Below the pieces are notes generated by a model. It was not told the DNA's origin, did not search any database, and saw nothing but the letters and a program-made list of their open reading frames with translations. From Chitinophaga sp. SYP-B3965 (GTDB lineage: Bacteria > Bacteroidota > Bacteroidia > Chitinophagales > Chitinophagaceae): 64,000 bases of DNA. The DNA is taken from contig NZ_WJFD01000003.1 in NCBI RefSeq assembly GCF_009647655.1, positions 248,001 through 312,000 on the forward strand, given 5' to 3'. This document shows, in pieces, positions 1 through 8,201 of the stretch (position 1 is the first letter of the stretch; each line of letters opens with the position of its first letter). The position numbers and the translations under genes were made by a program.

Positions 1-2814
1 ATTATTCCTGATCTGTGTATGTACGGAAAAATTCTCCAGGTAATAGGCCAGTGCTTTGGCGTGTTTGATGTTCTCTTCCACGATCAGCACTTTGCGGGAA
101 TTGCTGCTCAGGATCTGTTCTATCTTTGCAAAAACATCATCCATCTTTCCATAGGACACCGGTTTGTCGATAAAATCCACGGCTCCTTTGGAAAGGCTTT
201 TAAACCGGGCTTCGTAAGATGACATGATATGTACCGGAATATGGCGTGTAACGTTGTTATTCTTCAGCTCTTCCATTACTTCCCAGCCATCTTTCACCGG
301 CAGCTGGATATCCAGCAGGATGCCCTTGGGCTGGTATTGCAGGGTGAGGGATAACGCTTCATCTCCTCTTACGGTTACAATCCCTTTGTATCCTTTCTGA
401 CGCGTGAAGTCCAGCAAGTATTGTGCAAATGTTCTGTCGTCTTCGATGATCAGGATCACCGGATCGCCAGGGTTCACGTCATTACGGTCATCCGGTACGT
501 GTTCAGGGATCACGGCGCTTACAAAACGAGGTTCTCTTTTTGGGAGTAATGGTGTATCCTGTATCACAGAAGGAGTAACAGGTATGCGTACTTCAAATTC
601 GCTGCCCGCCCCTTGTTCACTTCTCACATGGATGTTGCCGCCTAACAGTTTCACCAGTTCTTTGCTGATGGAAAGGCCCAGTCCTGTGCCACCAAATTTC
701 CGGCGGGTGGAACCATCTTCCTGCTGGAAGGCTTCAAAGATCACCTGTTGTTTATCTTTTGAAATGCCGATACCGGTATCTTTTACTGTAAAGACCACTA
801 TACCGTGATCTTTTTCATCTTCTGCTATATTCAATGATACCGTTCCTTCTGTCGTAAATTTCAATGCGTTGGAAAGCAGGTTGCGAATGATCTGTTCCAG
901 CCTTTGCCGGTCTGTTTCGATCATGGCGGGCATCCTTCCATCCGTATGCACCTCAAATGAAAGCCCTTTTTCTTTTGCCACCGGGCCAAACAAGGCATTC
1001 ATTTCCTGCGCTATTTCCCGAAGGTTCACTTCGGAAAAGCTGAGGTCCATTTTGCCGGCTTCAATACGGGAGAGGTCTAATATTTCATCAATGAGGCTCA
1101 GCAAACCTTTCCCGGAATTCTGGATCACCTGGGCATATTCCAGTTGTTCTTCCGTGAGGTTCTCTTTATTGTTCTCTCCCATCAGGCGGGATAAGAGCAG
1201 GATGGAATTCAATGGTGTCCGCAATTCATGGCTCATATTGGCCAGGAACTCTGATTTATATTTTGAGCTCAGTGCCAGTTCAGACACCTTCTGCTGAATG
1301 TCCCTGTTCCGTTCAATGATGAGTTGATTCCGTTCTTCCAGTTCTTCGTTGGTCTGTACCAGTTCTTCCTGTTGCACGCGCAGTTCTTCTTCTGAAGCCT
1401 GCAGTTTTTCCGCCTGCAATTCCAGTTCGCTGTTGATGTTTTCCAGCTCGTTATGTTGTGCCTGTAATTCTTCTGCCTGGGATTGTGTTTCTTCCAGTAA
1501 TTCCTGTAAGCGCTTGCGGCCTTCTACACTGAACAGTACGGTGCCGATGCTGTGGGATGCGGCTTCGAGGAATTCAAGTACCCGTTGCGGATAAGGATGC
1601 GCAGCTGCCAGTTCTACTACACCAACCACTTTACGTTCATGGAACATAGGTACTGCAATAATATTGGCAGGTTTTATTGCACCGGAGACATGATGTAAGA
1701 TCAGCAGATCTTCCCTTACTTCTTTCAGGTGCAGGATACGTTTGCTTTCTGCAGCCTGGCCGGCTAAACCTTTTCCGTAAGAAATGTATTCACTTCCTTC
1801 TCCATCAAAAGCGAAACCTTTGATGAAACGTAGTGTGCTATCGTTCTCCGCCACATAGAATCCTGCAATGTGACTTTCTGTATAAGCAGTAAGGTGATCC
1901 ACGATCTGGCCAGCCAGTACCCGCACATCATATTCACCCAGCATTTTATCGTTCAGCGTGGCAATACCTGTTTGCAACCATTCTTTATCTTTCAGCTGGT
2001 CAAATGAAAACTTCAGTGAACCGGCCATTTTATTCAACGATACAGAAAGAATGCCTAATCCGTCCTGCCCTTCATCCGCCACACGCACTTCATAATCTCC
2101 GTCAGACACTCTGCCGGCTACGCCCTGGATGATCCTGATCCTTCTGTCAATATCCGCATCTTTTACTTCTAATGCGAGTTGCATTTCCAAACGGCGTCTG
2201 AAATCTGCATTTACCCTTAAAAAGGAGATGACGGTAATGAGCAGGGCCAGTAAAGCGGCGATGATAATAAATGTAGGGGTGGATGCAGCGAATTCATTCA
2301 ACTTGGCAGTACGCACGGCCAGTAGTTTTGTTTCCCGGTCTTTCATGACCGCCACCAACTCACGTGCCCGATCCATGAACAGTTTGCCTCTTTCCATGTC
2401 TGCCACTGTTACATCTTCACCCCGTTTGCTTTTATCTATATTAGCTTTTAGTACCGCCATCCTTTGCCCGGAAACTTCCAGCAGATGTTTGGCATCTGCT
2501 TGCTGTAAGGGATTATCTACTGTAAGGTCCTGGAAATTCCGGATGTTCTTCCGGATGGAATCTTCTGCCCCATTGTACGGCGCCAGAAAATCTGCATTAT
2601 TGGTGATCAGGAATCCCCGTTGTGCTGTTTCCGCATCTTTCATTCCTGAGATAGATGCTTCCAGTTCATGCAACACCTGGTTGGTATGATCTACCATGTC
2701 TGCACTAAAGATCAGGTTCCGGATGCTTATATAAGAAGCAACGGAAGTGAAGATGAGCAGCACTAATGAAAAACCGAATCCTATCACGAGGTTCCGCTGG
2801 AAAGTTGACTTCAT
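1..2814 (-). CDS. Hybrid sensor histidine kinase (CHASE3-HAMP-GAF-HisKA-HATPase-REC-REC), 3' end outside window
   Basis: The frame is open from ATG at 2814 to the window edge (938 codons seen), so the C-terminus is missing. An N-terminal membrane segment and a CHASE3-like extracellular region with a second segment near residue 175 lead into a HAMP linker (about 210-258), a GAF domain (about 275-420) and a long Gln/Glu-rich coiled coil (about 425-500). The phospho-acceptor box SHELRTPLN has His529, followed by a HATPase domain with DTGIGI and GGTGLGL motifs. The first receiver domain has its phospho-Asp near residue 835 (LLDIQLP), and a second receiver is entered at the window edge. It should autophosphorylate on an envelope or cytosolic cue and relay phosphate internally. 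It follows the kinase gene at 2828-4396 by 13 bases, so the two are probably one operon. Confidence 0.93.
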   Translation of the reverse strand, partial: MKSTFQRNLVIGFGFSLVLLIFTSVASYISIRNLIFSADMVDHTNQVLHELEASISGMKDAETAQRGFLITNNADFLAPYNGAEDSIRKNIRNFQDLTVDNPLQQADAKHLLEVSGQRMAVLKANIDKSKRGEDVTVADMERGKLFMDRARELVAVMKDRETKLLAVRTAKLNEFAASTPTFIIIAALLALLITVISFLRVNADFRRRLEMQLALEVKDADIDRRIRIIQGVAGRVSDGDYEVRVADEGQDGLGILSVSLNKMAGSLKFSFDQLKDKEWLQTGIATLNDKMLGEYDVRVLAGQIVDHLTAYTESHIAGFYVAENDSTLRFIKGFAFDGEGSEYISYGKGLAGQAAESKRILHLKEVREDLLILHHVSGAIKPANIIAVPMFHERKVVGVVELAAAHPYPQRVLEFLEAASHSIGTVLFSVEGRKRLQELLEETQSQAEELQAQHNELENINSELELQAEKLQASEEELRVQQEELVQTNEELEERNQLIIERNRDIQQKVSELALSSKYKSEFLANMSHELRTPLNSILLLSRLMGENNKENLTEEQLEYAQVIQNSGKGLLSLIDEILDLSRIEAGKMDLSFSEVNLREIAQEMNALFGPVAKEKGLSFEVHTDGRMPAMIETDRQRLEQIIRNLLSNALKFTTEGTVSLNIAEDEKDHGIVVFTVKDTGIGISKDKQQVIFEAFQQEDGSTRRKFGGTGLGLSISKELVKLLGGNIHVRSEQGAGSEFEVRIPVTPSVIQDTPLLPKREPRFVSAVIPEHVPDDRNDVNPGDPVILIIEDDRTFAQYLLDFTRQKGYKGIVTVRGDEALSLTLQYQPKGILLDIQLPVKDGWEVMEELKNNNVTRHIPVHIMSSYEARFKSLSKGAVDFIDKPVSYGKMDDVFAKIEQILSSNSRKVLIVEENIKHAKALAYYLENFSVHTQIRNN

Positions 2815-2827
2815 TTTCCTAAGCAAG

Positions 2828-4396
2828 TTATGATTGTTTTAAAGGGAGCATGATGTAAAAAGTACTGCCTTTGCCTTCTTCGCTGTGGGCAGTGATCAAT
2901 CCGTTGTGTGTATCAATGATCTTTTTAACGATGGCCAGTCCTATTCCTGTGCCTTCATATTCTGCCCTGCCATGCAGGCGCTGGAAGATCACGAAGATCT
3001 TATTCAGATACACCTCATTAAATCCAATACCATTATCCTGTACGGCAATCCGGCAATAAGCGCCTTCTTTGTCTGGCGGGCTATTCAATGACAGATCACT
3101 TACTATCTCTGCGCTGATGTGAATATCCGGTGGTATACCTTCCCGGGAAAACTTGAGTGCATTACTGAGTATGTTCTGAAAAACCTGGCGGATCTGTGCG
3201 GCAATGGCATGTATAACAGGTATCTCTCCTACCCGGATCACTGCTTTCTTCTCTTCTATTAATAATTCCATATCATCCATGATCTCCAGGATGATGGTAT
3301 TAAAGTTGGCAGGTTGAAAAACGTCTCCTATCGCTAATTTGGAATAGTCTAAAAGATCTGTGATCAGCTTGTTCATCCTGGCGGCGGAATGTACTACCCT
3401 GTTGAGGTATCCGTTGGCTTCCGGCTGTTCATGCCCGAATTTGCTGCTGATCATATTACTGAACACCTGGATCTTGCGAAGTGGTTCTTTGAGATCATGA
3501 GATGCCACGTAAGCAAATTGCTGTAATTCGTGGTTGCTGTTCTCCAGTTCCTTATTTGCTTCCTGCAAGGCTTTGGTGCGTTCATTCACTCTTTCTTCCA
3601 GTAATTGGGTGGTTTTCTTCTGTTCATGTATATCGGTGAACATACCTACCCACTTTACTACCTGGCCTTGTTTGCGTACAGGCGTTAATGTGAGTGAATG
3701 ATACCTGTATTCGGGTGTGTCCAGCAATTTGAGCAGTACTTCTGTTACCTGTTGCTGACCACTTTCTACTGCTTTGGCTACGCTGTGGATGACGATATGG
3801 TCGTTATCAGGGAAATGTGATCTGTCTGGCGAAAACCGGTACCAATATTGGTTCACATATTCTATGTGGCCTTGTTCATTCAATGTAAATGCGATCTGTG
3901 GAATGGACTCCAGCACAGAGCGCAACTCTTCCAGGCTTTGCACAAGGGCATCCTGTGCGTTCTTACGTTCTGCTATTTCATCCTGTAATTCCTTCTGCAT
4001 CTCATTCAGTTCTCTCGTCTGCTGATTGAGACGATAGAAAGTGCCTACTTTTAATAAGAGGATGTCCGGATCAAAAGGTTTAGTCACATAATCCAAACCG
4101 CCGGTGAGATAACCCTTTTCAATAAATTTCTTTTCCACGTTAACGGCGGAAAGAAAAATGATAGGGATATCTTTCGACTTACTATATCCTGTAATCGCTT
4201 CTGCTACTTCAAAACCATCCATGCCGGGCATTTGCACATCCAGGATGATCAGAAAGTAGGTGTTCTTCAAAATCTTCCGCAAAGCTTCTTCCCCCGAAGA
4301 AGCGGTATCCACCTTGTACCGGTTTAATTCCAGCAGCTTCTGTAGGGAATAGATATTTTCGGGACGGTCATCTACTATAAGAATCATAATGGGCAC
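2828..4396 (-). CDS. REC-PAS-histidine kinase (response-regulator/kinase hybrid)
   Basis: This 522-residue soluble protein begins with a receiver domain (acidic pocket Asp9/Asp10, phospho-Asp53 in LIILDVQMPG, Lys in the TKPFDP loop), then a short coiled coil, a PAS domain (about 155-265), a second coiled coil, and a HisKA box of the phytochrome-like type (ASHDLKEPLRKIQ, His300). A HATPase domain with DNGIGF and GTGIGLAI motifs closes it. Having no membrane segment, it probably receives phosphate from another kinase and passes it on. The start could be ATG 4396 or the in-frame ATG 4387; the second sits closer to the receiver fold. It is the promoter-proximal gene of a two-kinase operon. Two palindromes lie just upstream (4425-4442, 4459-4473). 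Confidence 0.92.
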   Translation of the reverse strand: MPIMILIVDDRPENIYSLQKLLELNRYKVDTASSGEEALRKILKNTYFLIILDVQMPGMDGFEVAEAITGYSKSKDIPIIFLSAVNVEKKFIEKGYLTGGLDYVTKPFDPDILLLKVGTFYRLNQQTRELNEMQKELQDEIAERKNAQDALVQSLEELRSVLESIPQIAFTLNEQGHIEYVNQYWYRFSPDRSHFPDNDHIVIHSVAKAVESGQQQVTEVLLKLLDTPEYRYHSLTLTPVRKQGQVVKWVGMFTDIHEQKKTTQLLEERVNERTKALQEANKELENSNHELQQFAYVASHDLKEPLRKIQVFSNMISSKFGHEQPEANGYLNRVVHSAARMNKLITDLLDYSKLAIGDVFQPANFNTIILEIMDDMELLIEEKKAVIRVGEIPVIHAIAAQIRQVFQNILSNALKFSREGIPPDIHISAEIVSDLSLNSPPDKEGAYCRIAVQDNGIGFNEVYLNKIFVIFQRLHGRAEYEGTGIGLAIVKKIIDTHNGLITAHSEEGKGSTFYIMLPLKQS

Positions 4397-4424
4397 AGCT
4401 AAAGGGAGGCAATTTATTACATTT

Positions 4425-4473
4425 TACAGCCTTAAGGCTGTAGATTCTTCTCTACACTTAACACATTGTGTTA
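4425..4473 (-). promoter_or_regulatory. Two perfect palindromes upstream of the kinase operon
   Basis: TACAGCC-TTAA-GGCTGTA (4425-4442) and TAACAC-ATT-GTGTTA (4459-4473) are perfect inverted repeats 16 bases apart, ending 29 bases before the kinase start codon. Neither is followed by a T-run, so they look like protein-binding sites or a leader hairpin and not terminators. Function is inferred only. Confidence 0.4.
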
Positions 4474-4625
4474 CAGCTGTTTAATATTGGCATAGTATGT
4501 GAGGATCGGAAACCCCGTGATGGGGCGCGGGTTTCCGGGTTTGTCGAAAAGCACTTCTTTATTGTCGCTTTTCCCCCGTCTTAAAGTTGTTTTCTGCAGG
4601 TAGCTTTATATAAAATCTGAAACAA

Positions 4626-5063
4626 ATGCAAAAGATCACTCCATTTTTATGGTTCGACAACAACCTGGAAGAAGCCATCAATTTTTATTCTACTGTTTTT
4701 AAAAATGCAAAGATCAGCAGTATCAATCCGATGTCTGCCACTTTTGAACTGGAAGGGCAGCAATTCATGGCATTGAATGGCGGGCCGCATTTTAAATTCA
4801 ATGAAGCAGTTTCGTTTTTTGTAAATGTAGAAACACAGGAAGAGGTAGATTATTACTGGAATAAGTTAACTGCAGATGGAGGCGCTGAAAGCAGATGCGG
4901 ATGGCTGAAGGATAAGTTTGGGTTGTCCTGGCAGATCATACCTTCTATCCTCGGGAAACTGATGGGGGATAAAGATCCGGTTAAAGCGAAGAAAGTGATA
5001 GATGCGATGCTTACGATGAATAAGATAGATGTGAAAGGATTACAGGAGGCGTATGAGTCATAA
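4626..5063 (+). CDS. VOC family protein (PhnB/3-demethylubiquinone methyltransferase-like)
   Basis: The 145-residue product has the PhnB-type vicinal-oxygen-chelate pattern: ITPFLWFDNNLEEAINFYSTVFKNAKI at the start, a FELEGQQFMALNGGP strand, and the CGWLKDKFGLSWQIIP segment typical of this branch. The true reaction of most members is unknown, so only the fold is called. The gene stands alone, divergent from the kinase operon and convergent with the sugar isomerase gene, with a shared terminator hairpin just after its stop codon. Confidence 0.88.
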   Translation: MQKITPFLWFDNNLEEAINFYSTVFKNAKISSINPMSATFELEGQQFMALNGGPHFKFNEAVSFFVNVETQEEVDYYWNKLTADGGAESRCGWLKDKFGLSWQIIPSILGKLMGDKDPVKAKKVIDAMLTMNKIDVKGLQEAYES

Positions 5064-5068
5064 TAAAA

Positions 5069-5091
5069 CGGGGAGGTATTGCGCCTCCCCG
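5069..5091. terminator. Bidirectional intrinsic terminator
   Basis: CGGGGAGG (5069-5076) pairs with CCTCCCCG (5084-5091) around a 7-base loop. On the minus strand it is followed by TTTTATTA, and on the plus strand by an AT-rich CTTTCATAATT stretch. It sits between two convergent genes and can serve both. Confidence 0.75.
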
Positions 5092-5100
5092 CTTTCATAA

Positions 5101-5949
5101 TTATTTCTCTACAGTATTGATCACACCTCTGAAATAACCGGTGGATTCAGCGATCCCGGGTAAAGGATCACTCATATCCTTTTCGTATTCTATGCTGCAA
5201 ATACCCTGGTATTTTGCTTTATCCAGTGCAGCAATAAATGCGGGAAAATCTATCACACCTCTTCCGATCTCTGTTGCCTTTCCGTCTTTCGCGGCAAGGG
5301 TAACATCTTTAATGTGCAGATCAAAAATCCGGTTCTTGTAGGCCAGTACAGCTTTTCCTGGTTCTTCGCCGGCACGCATAGCGTGACCGATATCTAAACA
5401 GATACCCATACGTGCATCCCTGTTTTTGATCAGGTCATACACATTTTTAGGACCGGGATACAGTTTATCTTCTGGTCCGTGGTTATGGATAGCAATCTTG
5501 ATGTTATACTGTTTTACTTTTTCTTCTGTATAATCCAGTAACTCGGGATTGGGAACACCTACGATCAGGGGAACGCCTACTTTCTTAGCATACTCAAATG
5601 CTTCATCTACCGCAGCTTTCGTTTTCATATAGATAACGCCTACTGCATACACATTGATACCGGCTGCGGAGAATTTGGCCAATACTTCCTGGATCTTCTC
5701 CGGGCTGCTGTTCAATGGTAAGTGGATATCCTTTATTGAAATATACTTAATGGCTACCCTGTTCATGATCCCAATGGCCTTATCCACATCGAATTTGGCA
5801 AAGGTGTAACCCGCCATGCCTACCGGCAGGTGGTCTTTCTTATCAATACTTTTCCTGGTACCACTGCTGGCGGATGCTACAAACGGAGCAACGGTGGTGG
5901 CTGCTACACCTAATGCGGCATGCAATAGAAAATCCCTTCTTGAAGACAT
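5101..5949 (-). CDS. Exported sugar phosphate isomerase/epimerase-like TIM-barrel protein
   Basis: The 282-residue product starts with MSSRRDFLLHAALGVAA, a twin-arginine-like signal, so export as a folded protein is likely. The rest matches the xylose-isomerase-like TIM barrel (AP endonuclease 2 family): likely metal ligands are in IHNHGPED, GICLDIGHAM and CSIEYEKD. Chitinophagaceae carry many such periplasmic proteins, and their substrates are mostly unknown. An upstream in-frame start at 6012 would place 21 extra residues before the twin-arginine motif and spoil the signal, so 5949 is preferred. It shares its terminator with the VOC gene. Confidence 0.85.
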   Translation of the reverse strand: MSSRRDFLLHAALGVAATTVAPFVASASSGTRKSIDKKDHLPVGMAGYTFAKFDVDKAIGIMNRVAIKYISIKDIHLPLNSSPEKIQEVLAKFSAAGINVYAVGVIYMKTKAAVDEAFEYAKKVGVPLIVGVPNPELLDYTEEKVKQYNIKIAIHNHGPEDKLYPGPKNVYDLIKNRDARMGICLDIGHAMRAGEEPGKAVLAYKNRIFDLHIKDVTLAAKDGKATEIGRGVIDFPAFIAALDKAKYQGICSIEYEKDMSDPLPGIAESTGYFRGVINTVEK

Positions 5950-6061
5950 GTTTGATGGATTAATTGTAAATGACTGATAGACCAAGTTCTTTAAAAAAAC
6001 CGGCATTTGCAATGGATTGCAATTAAAATAGTCAGTTAGTTGATTTTCAATAGCTTATAAA

Positions 6062-6093
6062 TTTGAATACTTGCTGGGAGCGACTTATATTTG
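6062..6093 (+). promoter_or_regulatory. Bacteroidota-type promoter for the YciI-like gene
   Basis: TTTG at 6062-6065 is followed after exactly 20 bases by TATATTTG at 6086-6093, matching the -33/-7 consensus (TTTG, TAnnTTTG). The expected start of transcription is about 6098-6100. This rules out the upstream TTG start at 6063, which lies inside the -33 box. Confidence 0.8.
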
Positions 6094-6110
6094 GTATAAA
6101 CAGTGCACGC

Positions 6111-6572
6111 ATGAAACATATCATTCTACCCCTGCTCCTTATTTGCGGATCTTATTTCCACTCCTCCGCACAATCAGAAAATCCCAAATACGATAAAGCA
6201 CTTGCAGACAGTCTTGGTGCTGATAAGTACGGCATGAAAATGTATTTCCTCGTGATCCTGAAAACAGGCAGTAACGCCGTTACGGACAAAGAAAAACTGG
6301 GAGAACTCTTTACAGGCCATATGGCCAACATCAACAAACTGGTGAAGGATGGCAAAATGGTTATTGCCGGGCCATTGGGGAAAAACGACAAACAATACCG
6401 TGGTATATTCGTCCTGAACGTTAAGACCAGGGAAGAAGTGGATGCATTACTGGAAGGCGATCCTGTTCTCAAAGAGAAAGTGATGGAAGCGGAAATATAT
6501 CCCTGGTATGGCTCCGCGGCATTACCCAAATACCTGGAATACCATGAAAAGGTGGAACAAACAAAACATTAG
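6111..6572 (+). CDS. Secreted YciI-like protein
   Basis: The 153-residue product has a signal peptide (MKHIILPLLLICGSYFHSSAQ) and a ferredoxin-like YciI-type domain: YFLVILKTGSN, then GHMANINKLVKDGKMVIAGPLG, then a REEVDALLEGDPVLK helix and EIYPWYGSAA. YciI-like domains are common but poorly understood. The ATG at 6111 is chosen because a well-formed promoter lies just upstream and because it gives a clean signal peptide. Its stop codon (6570-6572) directly abuts the stop codon of the convergent PepSY gene, with no base between. Confidence 0.82.
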   Translation: MKHIILPLLLICGSYFHSSAQSENPKYDKALADSLGADKYGMKMYFLVILKTGSNAVTDKEKLGELFTGHMANINKLVKDGKMVIAGPLGKNDKQYRGIFVLNVKTREEVDALLEGDPVLKEKVMEAEIYPWYGSAALPKYLEYHEKVEQTKH

Positions 6573-8069
6573 TTAAAAGAAATCCATCCCTGTATTCATC
6601 AGTAAAAAATAACAGGCAAGGTATACTACCAAAAAGGAAAATGACCAGGCGAAGTAACGGATGATTCCGCGACTGCCTTTTTGGAAGGGTGCGAAGAAAA
6701 GCAGGTTGATGCCCCAAACCGGTAAAGCCACCACAAAATTGATCACCACCAGCAGACAAGTGAAGGTAATAGCAAATACGGCGGGTTGGATTACTATGCC
6801 TGAGGGAAGCCCATATAATGCCCCAATCGCAATACTGCTCAGCACTACCCAGAAAGCATAACGGAATCCCTTTTTCAGATTGAAGTAAAAATAATGCCAT
6901 CTGTAACGGAAGGTGAGTGTGATCAGGTCTGTTATGGCTGCATTGCTATTTACTTTTTCCTTTTGCTTCCGGAAGCGTGGCCACCAGATAATAAATCCTG
7001 TTACAAATAAGACCAATGGCATGAGGCCTCCCAGTAATGCGAGGATCTTTGTAGGCATACCACCAAAGCTGCCATAGTGGATAGGTGTAAGCCAGCTCAG
7101 ATAAGCATTGCCTGAATTGGGGAAATCTGAGCGGCTGTTCAATAATACTTTACCAGTGTATTGATCCAGGATGAGCATTTCCCGTTTGCCGCTTTTGGGC
7201 AACCCTGCTCCTATTACATCCAGGCGGTAATTTCCCGAACTGTCTAAAGGGAAAGCAACACCGGCAATTTGTACACCCGGCATGGCTTCATTTGCAATGG
7301 ACACCACATCTTTCAAAGGCAATGTGCGCGCACCTTCCGTGTAAGTGGATTTTGCGCCTAACAATGAAGCTACTCCCTGTGGTGATTGTCCATTTAATAC
7401 AAAGAGCAATGCGATCACCAATGGGGAGAAAGTGATGCAAACGCCTGTAAGTGCCAGCAATGTTACAACGGGGGCTGAATAAAAGCCCAGCACATTGTGC
7501 CAGTCGTAGTTCTGGCGTTTGAACCCAGCACTGAATTTTATGGTCAACACTGACTTTAACTGATTCCATTTGGCGGGGATCCATAAGCGGAGACCACTGA
7601 TAGTAAGGGCCAGCAGGCACAATGTGGCTAAGCCAACAATATAACGGCCTGCTGTGGGCACAAGCAATGTACGATGCAGTTCTGTAACAATATGAATGAA
7701 AGAGCTTTCATGCAAGCGTTTTCCACTTAATTCTGCGGTATAGGGATTGATAAAGTATTCGTCTTCTGTTTTAAAATTAAATAAGCGGTAGGCGAGGTTA
7801 GGTTTATCTACCTCCATCAGCATATAACTGAATTGCAGCTGGGGGTGTTTCTGCCGGATGAGAGGTTCGATCTCAGCAAAGGACATCTTGTGCTGCTGCT
7901 CCGTAACTATAAATAATTCCGGGTTTAAAGCACGGTCTATTTCATCCTGGAAAACTAATATGCTGCCGGTAACTCCTACAAATGCCACGATGGCTCCTGC
8001 AATAATTCCCAGGTATACATGCCACTTTCCAAACCAGCGTTGCTGATGCTTTGCCCATTGAAGTTTCAT
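6573..8069 (-). CDS. PepSY-associated membrane-helix protein (PiuB-like)
   Basis: The 498-residue protein opens with KWHVYLGIIAGAIVAFVGVTGSILVFQDEIDRALNP, the hallmark first helix of PepSY_TM proteins, with further helices near residues 145-165, 195-220, 340-365 and three in the last 120 residues. Two PepSY-like periplasmic segments lie between them. Relatives are linked to iron-siderophore uptake and flavin-based ferric reduction, but no iron gene is adjacent here, so a reductase role is only inferred. The last 100 residues form an extra set of membrane helices. Confidence 0.85.
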   Translation of the reverse strand: MKLQWAKHQQRWFGKWHVYLGIIAGAIVAFVGVTGSILVFQDEIDRALNPELFIVTEQQHKMSFAEIEPLIRQKHPQLQFSYMLMEVDKPNLAYRLFNFKTEDEYFINPYTAELSGKRLHESSFIHIVTELHRTLLVPTAGRYIVGLATLCLLALTISGLRLWIPAKWNQLKSVLTIKFSAGFKRQNYDWHNVLGFYSAPVVTLLALTGVCITFSPLVIALLFVLNGQSPQGVASLLGAKSTYTEGARTLPLKDVVSIANEAMPGVQIAGVAFPLDSSGNYRLDVIGAGLPKSGKREMLILDQYTGKVLLNSRSDFPNSGNAYLSWLTPIHYGSFGGMPTKILALLGGLMPLVLFVTGFIIWWPRFRKQKEKVNSNAAITDLITLTFRYRWHYFYFNLKKGFRYAFWVVLSSIAIGALYGLPSGIVIQPAVFAITFTCLLVVINFVVALPVWGINLLFFAPFQKGSRGIIRYFAWSFSFLVVYLACYFLLMNTGMDFF

Positions 8070-8201
8070 AAGGGTGCAAATGTGGTGAAAAACAAGCTGG
8101 GTGGTTTACGCAAAAGGGAAAGAGATTTACGCAATAAGGAAAAAGAAAGGGGCAGGAAGCTACAGGATGCCCTACCGCCCCCTAAAAGTTATCTTAGTTA
8201 T

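Noticed and set aside
869..2689. Several plus-strand frames of 80-190 codons over the first kinase
   Set aside because: Ser/Cys-rich shadows of a leftward kinase gene whose translation gives complete CHASE3, GAF and kinase domains.
6063..6110. Upstream TTG start for the YciI-like protein
   Set aside because: It lies within the -33 box of a well-formed promoter, and the signal peptide begins at 6111.
8019..8201. Upstream extension of the rhamnosidase frame
   Set aside because: It overlaps the start of the PepSY gene, is Arg/Lys-rich, and has no family match; the hydrophobic leader begins at 8202.
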